Assembly: GCF_007655305.1 (NCBI RefSeq) | Contig: NZ_VLOG01000039.1 | Span: forward strand, 124,001-188,000 | Direction of reading: 5' to 3' | DNA from: Algoriphagus algorifonticola | Lineage (GTDB): Bacteria; Bacteroidota; Bacteroidia; Cytophagales; Cyclobacteriaceae | Length of the DNA: 64,000 bases | In this document: positions 17,536 to 26,735 of the stretch, one piece after another | How positions within the stretch are numbered: position 1 is the first letter of the stretch | How the letters are laid out: each line of letters begins with the position of its first letter | The notes under the pieces: generated by a model | Database searches by the model: none | Told to the model about the DNA's origin: nothing | The model's input: the letters and a program-made list of their open reading frames with translations, nothing else | Program-made: the position numbers and the translations under genes

Positions 17536-18840
17536 TTAATCTACCCTGTTGAATTCGATAGAATTACCTAGCTGCAAGTTGTAGCTGATGTACTTTCCTT
17601 TTTCATCCTCTTTAATCTCTATTTTCTCTCCGCTATTTCCTAACTCAACATTTTTCCAGTTAGAAGGAAGATAGGTCTTCAGTGTAAGTGGAATACTGTA
17701 GATAGCGGGGTCTAGTTCAGATTTTAGTGAAATTTGAATCTTTTTGTCCGATTCAATACTAGTACTGATTTCACTATTCATTCTTGCTCTCAAAAACTTG
17801 GTAACATCCCGGAAGGTGGCGATCCATAATTGGTTTTCATTTGCTTTCATGTAGGAAAAATATTCCACCAGTTCATTTCTTGTTTTAGGCTCCCAACCTA
17901 GGTTTTCTACACCATGAAAAACTAAAACCAACCAAGTATCATCGTGCTTCATGACTGTGTCTACCCAAGATTTCATTTCACCAATTCCGATTCTGCTTAA
18001 AGGGCCTCTTTGCCATTGCACATATTCTTTATTTGATTCGCCCGGAGTCATTTTGCTTCCTCGGTTAATTTCCTCCAACCAATCTTCAGGCATTCTATTT
18101 CTCAAAGAAGGATAAATCTTATGAGCATATTCCATTACGCGTTCATTCTCCGTTCCATAAGGCCCCTCCGCACTAAAGATTGATTCTTCTCCTATAAATT
18201 TGAGGAGATCAGCTTTACTTTGCTCCAACTCATACAGCATGTTTATTTCGTCAAGAACTGCTAACCTGGGGTGAGTAACAGTGTGTGAGGCTATCTCATG
18301 TCCCTGTGCGGCATAAGATTTATACTGGTCCCAAGTAGTAGTATCTTCCACATTGTTATGAAATACCACGTCATTGGTGTTTTTCATTTTGCCTTCCCGT
18401 ATTTTTTGGTAGCCTTCATCCAGTAGAAGATATGCTTCTTTTACTTTTCCTTGCTCGAATAGAGAACCAACTCTAGCATGATAATCCTCCGCCTCAGAGG
18501 TGCCTGTGAATGCAATTAGAGAGGCTCGCTCAAAGATATTAGTTGAATCAGTGGGGGTATTGGCGGTTTCTGTAATTATTTCTTTGGGGTCTCTTCCTAA
18601 GAATTTTCCTTTACCTGATCCATCTACTTTTCCTGTAATGATGTAAAATGTCCCAGGAAGCCCCAAACTATCCATGATAGGTTTGGCGATGGTAAATTGA
18701 TTGATAATCCCATCATCGTAAGTGACTGAAATTGCTCCTGATTTATCATCAGGCCATTTTGTGATCTCTGTTGTTACAGTGATGTTGTTTTGACAAGCAA
18801 ATAGGCCAAAGGCAAATAGAAAGAATATTCCGTAGCGCAT
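17536..18840 (-). CDS. Polysaccharide deacetylase family lipoprotein
   Basis: This 434-residue protein has a lipobox (FAFGLFACQ), so it should be membrane-anchored. The NodB-type core shows SVTYDDGIINQF with the catalytic/metal Asp pair and EIASHTVTHPRL with the metal His pair (H-x3-H). A later VLVFHGVENLG segment supplies the C-terminal His. Such enzymes remove acetyl groups from glycans such as peptidoglycan or chitin-like sugars. An alpha-helical insert of about 100 residues sits between the first two motifs. The last 90 residues look like a beta-sandwich add-on. The substrate is not predictable. Confidence 0.87.
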   Translation of the reverse strand: MRYGIFFLFAFGLFACQNNITVTTEITKWPDDKSGAISVTYDDGIINQFTIAKPIMDSLGLPGTFYIITGKVDGSGKGKFLGRDPKEIITETANTPTDSTNIFERASLIAFTGTSEAEDYHARVGSLFEQGKVKEAYLLLDEGYQKIREGKMKNTNDVVFHNNVEDTTTWDQYKSYAAQGHEIASHTVTHPRLAVLDEINMLYELEQSKADLLKFIGEESIFSAEGPYGTENERVMEYAHKIYPSLRNRMPEDWLEEINRGSKMTPGESNKEYVQWQRGPLSRIGIGEMKSWVDTVMKHDDTWLVLVFHGVENLGWEPKTRNELVEYFSYMKANENQLWIATFRDVTKFLRARMNSEISTSIESDKKIQISLKSELDPAIYSIPLTLKTYLPSNWKNVELGNSGEKIEIKEDEKGKYISYNLQLGNSIEFNRVD

Positions 18841-18910
18841 GGTTTGATAGGGGTGATGTTTCGAAGTCTAATATCCTCAAAATGATATCAAAGGTCCAAC
18901 CGCTGATCAA

Positions 18911-18936
18911 AAAGAAAAAGCCGCTTGTGGCGGCTT
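18911..18936 (-). terminator. Rho-independent terminator of SIMPL-domain gene
   Basis: AAGCCGC (18918-18924) pairs with GCGGCTT (18930-18936). Read on the minus strand the stem is followed by TTTTTCTTTTT. It lies 5 bp past the SIMPL-protein stop. Confidence 0.75.
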
Positions 18937-18940
18937 AGAT

Positions 18941-19633
18941 TTAATAAGTGTATTTGACATAAACTCTCCGATTAATCTTCTGACTATCCGGAGCCAGTTT
19001 TATTTGGGATTGCTCGCTGGCTTGATCTGCCATGATTCTAAACATAGGACCTGGGCTAGGAGGAGAGTCCACAGTCACATGGTAAACAGAAATATTTCTT
19101 ATCCCCAAAGTTTCTGCAATTAGGAGAGCCCTGGACTGTGCATTTCTCAAAGCATCGGTCAATAAGGAATTCTCCAGTGATTTTTGAGCAGTTTCTGATA
19201 CCTGAAAGCTTAAATTAAAACTCATATCTCCTGATTCTTGGATAGCCTCTGCTATTTTTTGCAGGTCTTCATTTTTACTTCCGGTGACAATCCTGAGTGT
19301 CTGTCTGGCAACATAACCACTGTCTCTGGAAACCCCACTTCGGTAAATTCTATTAATGTCTACAGAGTAATTGTCTGCTATTAATTTGTAGTCCTTAATC
19401 TTGGCTTTTTTGAGAAGATCTGCCAAGCGTTGAGTTTTGTTATTGAGGATTTTGGTGGCATCACTGACTTTCATGCCTTTTTCTTCAAGCATAATATTAA
19501 AAACTGCCTCGTCAGGGGAAATAAGTCTTTCTGCAAATCCTTCAACCTCAATCAAAGGAACTTGCTGAATTTGTTGGGCGAATACTTGAAAGCCAAAAAT
19601 GGCGGCAAGTAAGGTCAATGCTATCTTTTTCAT
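18941..19633 (-). CDS. SIMPL domain (DUF541) periplasmic protein
   Basis: This 230-residue exported protein has the signal peptide MKKIALTLLAAIFGFQVFAQ. It then carries the SIMPL/DUF541 pattern: IEVEGFAERLISPDEAVFNI, a long helix with NNKTQRLADLLKKAKIKDYK, and the conserved DALRNAQSRALLIAETLGI near the C-terminus. Family members are small oligomeric periplasmic or outer-membrane proteins linked to oxidative stress. Their biochemical role is not settled. The ATG at 19633 is preferred because an upstream in-frame start adds 20 residues ahead of the signal peptide. Confidence 0.88.
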   Translation of the reverse strand: MKKIALTLLAAIFGFQVFAQQIQQVPLIEVEGFAERLISPDEAVFNIMLEEKGMKVSDATKILNNKTQRLADLLKKAKIKDYKLIADNYSVDINRIYRSGVSRDSGYVARQTLRIVTGSKNEDLQKIAEAIQESGDMSFNLSFQVSETAQKSLENSLLTDALRNAQSRALLIAETLGIRNISVYHVTVDSPPSPGPMFRIMADQASEQSQIKLAPDSQKINRRVYVKYTY

Positions 19634-19771
19634 TATTTCTTCATTTAAGTAAAAATGGCTTATTACAATAATTACTTCCAAAACGCGGTCCAAAATTCAT
19701 ATGCTACAGGAATTGCTCATTTAAAAGAAGCGTTTTGACAAATTTTAAGAAAGCCCTGATTTAATCATATT

Positions 19772-21997
19772 TCAATTTAGTTGAATTCTTTTAAGTCTAA
19801 GACTATTTAATACTACTGATACGGAACTGAAGGCCATCGCCGCTCCAGCAATCATTGGGTCTAATAAAAAACCATTGATGGGATAAAGTAATCCTGCGGC
19901 GATAGGTATTCCAATGAGATTATAAATAAAAGCCCAAAATAAGTTTTGTCTAATTCCCTTTACAGTCAGATGCGAAAGTTTAAAGGCCTGAGGGATTTTT
20001 TCCAAATCTGATGTAATCAATGTCATTTTGGCTACATCCATAGCAATATCAGAACCATGACCCATAGCAATGCTGATATCCGCCTGGGCAAGAGCTTCCG
20101 AGTCGTTGATACCATCACCAACCATCGCAACCACCTTTCCCTGAGCCTGAAGATTTTTAACATATTCAGATTTATCAGATGGAAGTACTTCCGCGCGGAT
20201 ATTTGTGATAGAAAGTTCCTTCCCAACTGCTTCGGCTGTTTGTAGGTTGTCGCCTGTTAGCATGTGAACTTCTATCCCTGATTTTTGGAGTTGATGGATT
20301 GCGGACTTTGAACTGGTTTTGATTTGATCTTTTATTCCAATAATGGCCAAAACTTGATTGGAATTCGCAAAATAAACCACAGTTTGAGCTTGATCTTTCC
20401 AAGAATTAGCTTCTGATTTCAAATCGCCATCCAAAACAATATTCCTGTTTTCTATCAAGCGCTGGTTTCCGACATAATAGGTTTCTCCATTATGAATAGC
20501 TTTGATTCCGAGCCCAGTAATACTTTCAAACTGAGCGATTTTAGTACCCTGAATTTCTTGGGTTTTTAAATAGTTGACAATAGACCCCGCAAGTGGGTGC
20601 TCAGATTGAGATTCAATAGCAAAGAGCAATGATAAATTTTCCTCTGTGACATCCTCAGTACGAAGCCATTTGATATCGGTAACGCTAGGTTTTCCTACTG
20701 TGATGGTCCCTGTTTTATCCAAAACCAAGGTGTTAACCCGATGGCCAATTTCAAGACTTTCTGCATCTCGGATGAGAATATTGTTCTCTGCTCCTTTACC
20801 CATCCCAACCATGATGGCTGTAGGGGTGGCCAATCCTAAAGCACATGGACAAGCTATGACCAGAACAGCAATAGAAGTTAATAAAGCATGGGTAAAGGCT
20901 TCATCATCTCCAACTAGCATCCATATGGTAAATGTTAGCATGGAGATCGCAATGACTGTTGGGACAAACACTCCTGCAATTTTATCTACCAGCTTTTGAA
21001 TAGGTGCTTTACTTCCCTGAGCTTCCTGCACCCTTTTGATGATTTGGGCTAAGAGAGTGTCAGAGCCTACTTTTTCAGCGATAAACTGGAAGCTTCCTTT
21101 TTGATTGATGGTTCCTGCAAAGATTCTATCGCCAGTTTTCTTGGAAACCGGAATGGGTTCTCCACTGATCATGCTTTCGTCAATGTAGGATTCACCAGAT
21201 GATAATTGGCCATCTACAGGTACTTTTTCGCCAGGTTTAACCAATAAAACATCACCTTCCTGCACCTCTTCTATGCCTAGTTCTACCTCGTTTCCATCTT
21301 TAACAAGGTGAACTGTTTTGGGTTGGAGACCCATAAGTTTTTTCAAAGCTGAAGATGTACTCGATTTGGCTTTCTCCTCTAGCATTTTTCCAAACGAAAT
21401 AAAGGTGATAATCACCACTGCTGCCTCATAGTAAACATGGGCTTCCAGGCCTCTTGAAGTCCAGAATTGAGGATAAATAGTATTGAAAAATGAAAAAAGG
21501 AAAGCTATACCGGTACTTAATGCGACAAGCGTATCCATATTAGCCTTGCGATGTCTGGCCTGCTTGTAGGCATTGATAAAAAATGTCTGGCCAAAGTAAA
21601 ATAGAACTGGAACAGAAAGAGCCATGCTAATCCATTTTCCGGGTTCCCAGGACATAAAAAACATACCCAAAATGAAGACAGGAATACTCAGGAAAGCGGA
21701 TCCTATGGTTTGTCTTCTGGCCTTCTGATATTTTTTATCCTGTTCCTCGTCTACGGATTTCTGGAGATTTTCAGAATCCAAAATTAATCCATAACCGACT
21801 GCTAAAAGCGCTTCATGCAATCCCTGAGGACTAACTTCACCTGAATACTTTACTTGGACCGTGTTTGTGGCAAAATTTACAGAAGCTGATTGTACACCTT
21901 CAGTATGTGAAAGGATAGTTTCAACACTGGAAGCACATCCCGCACAGGTCATGCCCGTAACTGGGAAGGTTGATTGATGTATTACCGTATTTTTCAT
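19772..21997 (-). CDS. copA: Copper-translocating P1B-type ATPase
   Basis: This 741-residue ATPase has one N-terminal heavy-metal domain with GMTCAGC (residues 15-21). It then shows the P1B layout: a TGES-equivalent actuator motif in MISGEPIPV, the transmembrane CPC metal site (about 383-385 in VIACPCALGLATPT), the phosphorylation site DKTGTIT, SEHPLAG, and GDGINDSEAL. The CPC motif and single GMTCxxC domain indicate Cu+ export. The gene lies 87 bp downstream of an AraC-type regulator that carries its own CxxC domain, and the same strand suggests co-regulation or co-transcription. No copper chaperone gene is next to it. Confidence 0.92.
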   Translation of the reverse strand: MKNTVIHQSTFPVTGMTCAGCASSVETILSHTEGVQSASVNFATNTVQVKYSGEVSPQGLHEALLAVGYGLILDSENLQKSVDEEQDKKYQKARRQTIGSAFLSIPVFILGMFFMSWEPGKWISMALSVPVLFYFGQTFFINAYKQARHRKANMDTLVALSTGIAFLFSFFNTIYPQFWTSRGLEAHVYYEAAVVIITFISFGKMLEEKAKSSTSSALKKLMGLQPKTVHLVKDGNEVELGIEEVQEGDVLLVKPGEKVPVDGQLSSGESYIDESMISGEPIPVSKKTGDRIFAGTINQKGSFQFIAEKVGSDTLLAQIIKRVQEAQGSKAPIQKLVDKIAGVFVPTVIAISMLTFTIWMLVGDDEAFTHALLTSIAVLVIACPCALGLATPTAIMVGMGKGAENNILIRDAESLEIGHRVNTLVLDKTGTITVGKPSVTDIKWLRTEDVTEENLSLLFAIESQSEHPLAGSIVNYLKTQEIQGTKIAQFESITGLGIKAIHNGETYYVGNQRLIENRNIVLDGDLKSEANSWKDQAQTVVYFANSNQVLAIIGIKDQIKTSSKSAIHQLQKSGIEVHMLTGDNLQTAEAVGKELSITNIRAEVLPSDKSEYVKNLQAQGKVVAMVGDGINDSEALAQADISIAMGHGSDIAMDVAKMTLITSDLEKIPQAFKLSHLTVKGIRQNLFWAFIYNLIGIPIAAGLLYPINGFLLDPMIAGAAMAFSSVSVVLNSLRLKRIQLN

Positions 21998-22054
21998 GCT
22001 TCAAATGTCAGATAATAGTTAAAAAAACAGCTTATAGAATTTTGGCAGTTTTTA

Positions 22055-22066
22055 TCAAAATTTTGA
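22055..22066. promoter_or_regulatory. 12-bp palindrome upstream of the copper ATPase gene
   Basis: TCAAAATTTTGA is a perfect palindrome 58 bp before the copA start, in the gap after the AraC gene. It may be an operator or simply AT-rich chance; confidence is low. Confidence 0.25.
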
Positions 22067-22084
22067 CCTAGTTGCCTTTTCTAG

Positions 22085-22645
22085 TTAAATGCTATCCAAA
22101 GAAATCCTCGAGTTTTTTCTGGAATTTTTAAATTCACTGGGCGTCATTCCTGTCTCCTTTTTAAATTGGGAAGAAAGGTATGAGGAACTACTATAATCCA
22201 GCTGATAGGCGATTTCGGAGAGATTCAATTCTTCATAGGAAAGAAGTTCTTTCACTTTTTCAATTTTCTGTTTTGAAATATATTTTTCTATGGTAATTCC
22301 TTCTACTGAGGAGAAAAGCCTACTTAGATAACTGTAATCATGTTGTAATCCGCTGGAAATTAATTGAGAGAAATTTACTTTTCTTTCTCTCTCTGCCTGA
22401 TGAATTTCTTTGATGATTATAGCTTTGATTTTAGAAATTAGGATGGATTTGGGTTCCTCCAATAATTCAAAGCCTAATCCTGACAAATCACCAGCTAGCT
22501 GATTTTTTGACGAAGTTGAGATTTCTGAATCTAAAGTGACAGTTCCTAACTGAATGCTACTGAATGGGATATTATGCTCTTGCAACAGACTTTTAACTGC
22601 CTCAATGCATCTGTGGCAAACCATGTTTTTAATTCTTAATTCCAT
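22085..22645 (-). CDS. AraC-family regulator fused to a CxxC heavy-metal-domain-like sensor
   Basis: This 186-residue protein begins with a ferredoxin-like segment resembling a heavy-metal-associated domain, with MVCHRC (Cys10 and Cys13) in place of the usual MTCxxC. The C-terminal 100 residues are an AraC HTH: LNLSEIAYQLDYSSSSYLSSQFKKETGMTPSEFK. The order sensor then DNA-binding domain, and the position just before copA, suggest a copper-responsive activator (inference). The ATG at 22645 puts the metal domain at the very N-terminus, as is usual. It follows madM by 30 bp on the same strand, so it may also share the malonate transcript. Confidence 0.85.
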   Translation of the reverse strand: MELRIKNMVCHRCIEAVKSLLQEHNIPFSSIQLGTVTLDSEISTSSKNQLAGDLSGLGFELLEEPKSILISKIKAIIIKEIHQAERERKVNFSQLISSGLQHDYSYLSRLFSSVEGITIEKYISKQKIEKVKELLSYEELNLSEIAYQLDYSSSSYLSSQFKKETGMTPSEFKNSRKNSRISLDSI

Positions 22646-22674
22646 TTTATCTAGAATTCTTGATCCTTTAACAA

Positions 22675-23439
22675 TCAGGAAGCTGTTAATAATTCCAGAA
22701 TGAGGTAGAAAAGAGAAGGGCAAAGTAAACAACCTAAGCCTGTATAGAAGGTAGCTGAAACTGCTCCATAAGGAACAAGTTTAGGATCTGTTGCTGCTAG
22801 ACCTGCTGTCACTCCACTTGAAGTCCCCATTACTCCTCCATAAGCTATAGCCGCGGTAGGGTTATCAAGCCCGATTCTTTTGGCAAAAATGGGAGTCAAA
22901 ACGGTGACAGCGATAGTTTTTACAACTCCCGTTGCAATGCTCAGGGCAATTACTTCGGAACTAGCTCCCAAGGCTCCTCCCGTGACTGGTCCAACAATAT
23001 AGGTACATGCCCCGGCACCTATTGTACATAAACTGACAGCATCTCGGTATCCAAAGGTCCAGGCAATGAGTACTCCTGCAATAAAAAATACCAATGTACC
23101 GGTGATAAGAGATGCAAGGCCAATCCAGCCGCTCTTTTTGATTAGAAAGAAACTGGCACCCATGGCTGTAGCAACGATGGTAAAGTCTCTAAACATTGAG
23201 CCTCCCAGAAAACCAACTCCTTTAAAAAGCTCTAGGTCAGCAAGACCCTTGTTTCCATTTGTAATCAAACCTCCCAAATATCCTAAGCCCAATCCTGCAA
23301 AAATTGCGATTGCAGAGCCAGGAATTCTACGCTTGAAAATTGCTCGACTTAACCAATCCGAAACAAAATAAAGGAGCCCAATCAGTAAAAATGCTAGAAT
23401 CAGCCCATTTTGATCGATTACTTTAAATAGTTCCTGCAT
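22675..23439 (-). CDS. madM: Malonate transporter, MadM subunit
   Basis: This 254-residue, very hydrophobic protein matches MadM of the MadLM malonate:Na+ symporter. Diagnostic segments are KGLADLELFKGVGFLGGSMFRDF, AWTFGYRDAVSLCTIGAG, CTYIVGPVTGGALGAS, and GGVMGTSSGVTAGLAATDPK followed by LVPYGAVSATFYTGLGCL. Together with MadL it imports malonate across the inner membrane. I chose ATG 23439, which gives the usual family N-terminus and length, over ATG 23463. It overlaps the end of madL by 17 bp, so translation is probably coupled. Confidence 0.92.
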   Translation of the reverse strand: MQELFKVIDQNGLILAFLLIGLLYFVSDWLSRAIFKRRIPGSAIAIFAGLGLGYLGGLITNGNKGLADLELFKGVGFLGGSMFRDFTIVATAMGASFFLIKKSGWIGLASLITGTLVFFIAGVLIAWTFGYRDAVSLCTIGAGACTYIVGPVTGGALGASSEVIALSIATGVVKTIAVTVLTPIFAKRIGLDNPTAAIAYGGVMGTSSGVTAGLAATDPKLVPYGAVSATFYTGLGCLLCPSLFYLILELLTAS

Positions 23440-23797
23440 CGGTTCTAGGCTTGAAGTTTTCAATCAAAAGCTTGAATGCAAAAAAGGCTAGAATCACTGG
23501 GATCACTCCAGCTAAAATGGCCAATATTCCTGATGATAAGGCTGATCTCACGTTGAGGCTAGCTGCCATGGCAATTACCACAGGTATATAAAGCTTTCCC
23601 CAGAAATTAATACCAAAGGTCATTTCTGAATCCAGAAGATTTCTTTTCGTTAACCGTTCTTTGCAGAGCAATAAAATAATCATGGCAAAGCCAACTCCCC
23701 CTACATTTGCATCTATACCCAAAATAGAACCTAATATTTCTCCTGCCCACTGGCCCATCAAAAATGAAAACGCGAGTAAGGCTAATCCATAAATCAT
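23423..23797 (-). CDS. madL: Malonate transporter, MadL subunit
   Basis: This 124-residue membrane protein has the MadL pattern: an N-terminal MIYGLALLAFSFLMGQWAGE, then LGSILGIDANVGGVGFAMII and NFWGKLYIPVVIAMAASLNV, giving about four membrane helices. MadL and MadM act as a two-subunit malonate symporter. The start lies 1 bp after the end of the acyl-CoA ligase gene and the 3' end overlaps madM, so the three genes form one operon. Confidence 0.92.
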   Translation of the reverse strand: MIYGLALLAFSFLMGQWAGEILGSILGIDANVGGVGFAMIILLLCKERLTKRNLLDSEMTFGINFWGKLYIPVVIAMAASLNVRSALSSGILAILAGVIPVILAFFAFKLLIENFKPRTDAGTI

Positions 23798-23798
23798 A

Positions 23799-25280
23799 TC
23801 AGAAGAGTTTTTTAAGTTCGTTTTTGGTCACTTTACCCATGGCATTTCTCGGTAAATCTTTGAGCTGTATGTAGTTTCTTGGGATTTTATAAGCGGGTAG
23901 TCGTTCTTTCAGCCAGAATATTAGTTCTTCTTTTTGAATTGACTCCGAGCAAACAATTCCAGCGGCTACCAACTCTCCCCATTCTTCATCCGGAATACCT
24001 ATTACTCCACAATCTTTGATCACAGGATGTTTACGAAGCACTTCCTCTATTTCGAGAGCTGATATTTTATATCCACCGGATTTGATGATATCCACGGAAT
24101 CTCTCCCTAGTAATTTATAATATCCATCTTCGATGGTAGCAATATCTCCGGTCTTGAACCAACCGTCTGAGGTAAAGGCTTTATTTGTTGCTTCTGGTTT
24201 CCTCCAGTATTCTTTAAAAACGCAGGGGCTTTTTACCTGTATTTCTCCCGAGTCCCCGAGTTCTATCTCATTATTGTTTTCATCCACAATCCTTATTTGA
24301 ACCTCTGGTAGTGGGAAGCCAACATGACCGGCTCTTCTTTCTCCCTGGTAAGGATTACTTAAGGCCATTCCGATTTCAGTCATTCCGTAACGTTCAAGCA
24401 AATAATGCCCAGATAAGCTTTTCCATTTTTCCATTACTGAGACAGGTAGAGCGGCTGATCCTGAAACCATCAGACGGAAACCCTTCATTTTCTCCTTCAA
24501 TTCTTTTTGATCCGATTCTGATAATGATTCAATTGCTTGAATGAGTTTGAAATACACTGTAGGTACAGCCATGAAAACATTGATTCTTGTTTGGATAAAT
24601 GCTTTCAAGACCTCTTCTACTGAAAATGGATGAACAAACTGAATACAGGCACCTGACCACATGCAGCAAGCTAAAACATTGATGATTCCATGTACATGGT
24701 GAAGTGGTAAAATCCCCAGAGTATAATCGTTTTGACTCCAATGCCAAGCCTTTACCAATGTTGAAATTTGTGCTTCAATATTAGCATGAGTAGTTAGCAC
24801 GCCTTTAGGAAGACTGGTGGTGCCGGAAGTGTACAGGATCATAGCACCTCGTGTCAAGGAGATTTCAGGGAGATTTGTGCTATGGGATTTATTTTCGGTT
24901 AAAGACTCAATATTTAAACTTCGAATGTTTCCTTTTTCTACAATCGGAGTTAAGATTTCCTGATATTCATTTCCAAAAAGCAAAATTTCTGCTTCTGTAT
25001 CATCCATTACATACTGCAAGGAGGGAAGAGGGTAGCTGATGCAAAGCGGAACAGCAATACCACCAGCCATCCATATAGCCCATTGGGTTTTGACATAATC
25101 AAACCCAGGAGAAACCATGAATGCCACGCGAGTCTGATTCAAATCAGATTGTCCCTGAAGTAGGATGCCGGCTAAATTTTGGGCCTCTGTCAATAACTCT
25201 TGGTAATTATAAGAGCCTTTAGCGTCAATGATGGCGATGTTGCTGCTAAATCTCTCAGCGTTTTGGAATAGGGTGAGCAT
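23799..25280 (-). CDS. matB: Malonyl-CoA synthetase (malonate-CoA ligase), MatB/ACSF3 type
   Basis: This 493-residue ANL-superfamily ligase has the ATP-binding motif MILYTSGTTSLPKGV, the segment LPLHHVHGIINVLACCMWSG, ERYGMTEIGMALSNPYQG, DGWFKTGDIA, SGGYKISALEIEEVL, and the C-terminal catalytic Lys in PRNAMGKVTKNEL. The HHVHG and RYGMTEIGMALSNP segments are closely like those of MatB and mitochondrial ACSF3, which make malonyl-CoA from malonate, CoA and ATP. The neighbours madL and madM confirm the substrate. The start at 25280 fits family length; an in-frame start at 25373 adds 31 unlikely residues. Confidence 0.9.
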   Translation of the reverse strand: MLTLFQNAERFSSNIAIIDAKGSYNYQELLTEAQNLAGILLQGQSDLNQTRVAFMVSPGFDYVKTQWAIWMAGGIAVPLCISYPLPSLQYVMDDTEAEILLFGNEYQEILTPIVEKGNIRSLNIESLTENKSHSTNLPEISLTRGAMILYTSGTTSLPKGVLTTHANIEAQISTLVKAWHWSQNDYTLGILPLHHVHGIINVLACCMWSGACIQFVHPFSVEEVLKAFIQTRINVFMAVPTVYFKLIQAIESLSESDQKELKEKMKGFRLMVSGSAALPVSVMEKWKSLSGHYLLERYGMTEIGMALSNPYQGERRAGHVGFPLPEVQIRIVDENNNEIELGDSGEIQVKSPCVFKEYWRKPEATNKAFTSDGWFKTGDIATIEDGYYKLLGRDSVDIIKSGGYKISALEIEEVLRKHPVIKDCGVIGIPDEEWGELVAAGIVCSESIQKEELIFWLKERLPAYKIPRNYIQLKDLPRNAMGKVTKNELKKLF

Positions 25281-25373
25281 TTGAGAAAATTCTTTTTTCC
25301 AATATAGGAAGTACTTTACTGATGAAAGAAACTTTGAACACCCTAAACTTCCGCCATTGGAAAAATCAGGCAT

Positions 25374-25402
25374 AAAAAAAGCTCCGATTAATACCGGAGC
25401 TT
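25374..25402 (-). terminator. Rho-independent terminator of the efflux adaptor gene
   Basis: AAGCTCCG (25379-25386) pairs with CGGAGCTT (25395-25402). On the minus strand the stem is followed by a run of seven Ts. It separates the adaptor gene from matB, so matB probably has its own promoter in the gap 25281-25373. Confidence 0.8.
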
Positions 25403-25421
25403 CAATTAATAAGTACTGATG

Positions 25422-26732
25422 TTATTTTTTAACAGCAGGTTTCGGACCTTCTTGCTTGCTTACTTTATCACCGTCCTTCAGTTCTTTGCTCACCACGAAA
25501 TATGGACCTGAAATGACTTGATCTCCTTCCTGTAAACCTTCCAATACCTCAATGTTTTGGAAATCAGAAATACCAGTCTTGATTGTCTTCATTTTCGCCT
25601 CTCCATCTTGCATCACAAATACCAATTCACGCATTTTGGTAGAACCGTCCGCCAAAGTATCCAATTGATCTTCTCTTGTGGTAACTGCAGAAAGTGGAAG
25701 GGACAACACGTTTTCTTTTTGATTGGTGATGATCTCCACAGCGGCTGTCATCCCTGGTCTAAACGGATATTTGTTTCCAGCTGCAACCAAATCAGCATAA
25801 GAACTATTGAGAATTCTGATTTTCACTTCGAATTCCGTAACTGCATCTGCTGAAGGTTTGGTATTCGCTGTGTTTGCAATGCTAGTTACTATTCCTTTGA
25901 ATTTTTTTCCTGAGAATGAATAGGCATCTACTTCAATAATGGTCGTATCACCCTTGCTCAATCGAACAATATCATTCTCATTTACATCTACCCTTACTTC
26001 CATTCTGGAAAGGTCAGCTATGGTTAGCATTTCAGTACCCGCCATTTGCTGTGTTCCAACAACACGCTCACCTTTTTCTACCAAAAGATTGGATACAATT
26101 CCGCTAACCGGGGAATAAACGTTGGTTAATCGTAAATTTTCAGCCGCTTCGTTTACAGTAGCTTGAGAACTTTTCACAACAAATTCTGCAGCCACTACGC
26201 TTTGCTTTGCTGCTTCTAAGTCTTTTTGTGCTGTGATGTAATTCGCCTGAGCCTGCTCAAATTCGGAGTCTGAGATAGCCTTTTGCTCATAGAGTTTCTT
26301 TTGTCTGTTGTATTCCAGTTCACTTCTGGTATACTGTGCTTCTGCTCTCTGAAGACTTGCTTTAGCCTGTGCCAAATTGGCTAATTGCTGGTTCAAGTTT
26401 GCACGGCTTCTATCTAGTGCTGAAACAAAATTATCAGGTCTGATTTTCACTAGAAGTTTACCGATTTCTACAGAATCACCTTCAGCGACATTAAGTTCTA
26501 TAATTTCACCGGCAACATCCGGGCTAAGGTTTACTTCAATTTCCGGCTGGATTTCTCCGGAGGCACTTACCTTCTCAATGATGGAATTTTTTCCAACTGA
26601 AGCTACTTCTACATTGGTGACTTTTTCCCCACCAATCCATCCTGCCGCACGGCCGATGATTGCAAAAACGATGATAACACCTACTATTCCAAGTAGGTAG
26701 TAAAGGAGTTTATTTGATTTTTTATTAGCCAT
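25422..26732 (-). CDS. Efflux periplasmic adaptor (HlyD/MacA/RND type)
   Basis: This 436-residue membrane-fusion protein has an N-terminal membrane anchor (LLYYLLGIVGVIIVFAIIG). A lipoyl half-motif follows (SPDVAGEIIELNVAEGDSVE), then a long alpha-helical hairpin (LNQQLANLAQAKASLQRAEA onward), the second lipoyl half (VYSPVSGIVSNLLVEKGERV) and beta-barrel domains. Such adaptors bridge an inner-membrane pump and TolC. It starts 3 bp after the TolC gene's stop. No inner-membrane ABC or RND pump gene follows, because a terminator comes next, so the pump must be elsewhere. Confidence 0.88.
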   Translation of the reverse strand: MANKKSNKLLYYLLGIVGVIIVFAIIGRAAGWIGGEKVTNVEVASVGKNSIIEKVSASGEIQPEIEVNLSPDVAGEIIELNVAEGDSVEIGKLLVKIRPDNFVSALDRSRANLNQQLANLAQAKASLQRAEAQYTRSELEYNRQKKLYEQKAISDSEFEQAQANYITAQKDLEAAKQSVVAAEFVVKSSQATVNEAAENLRLTNVYSPVSGIVSNLLVEKGERVVGTQQMAGTEMLTIADLSRMEVRVDVNENDIVRLSKGDTTIIEVDAYSFSGKKFKGIVTSIANTANTKPSADAVTEFEVKIRILNSSYADLVAAGNKYPFRPGMTAAVEIITNQKENVLSLPLSAVTTREDQLDTLADGSTKMRELVFVMQDGEAKMKTIKTGISDFQNIEVLEGLQEGDQVISGPYFVVSKELKDGDKVSKQEGPKPAVKK

Positions 26733-26735
26733 GGC

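Noticed and set aside
20646..20999. 117-residue plus-strand frame within the copper ATPase
   Set aside because: Antisense shadow of copA membrane segments.
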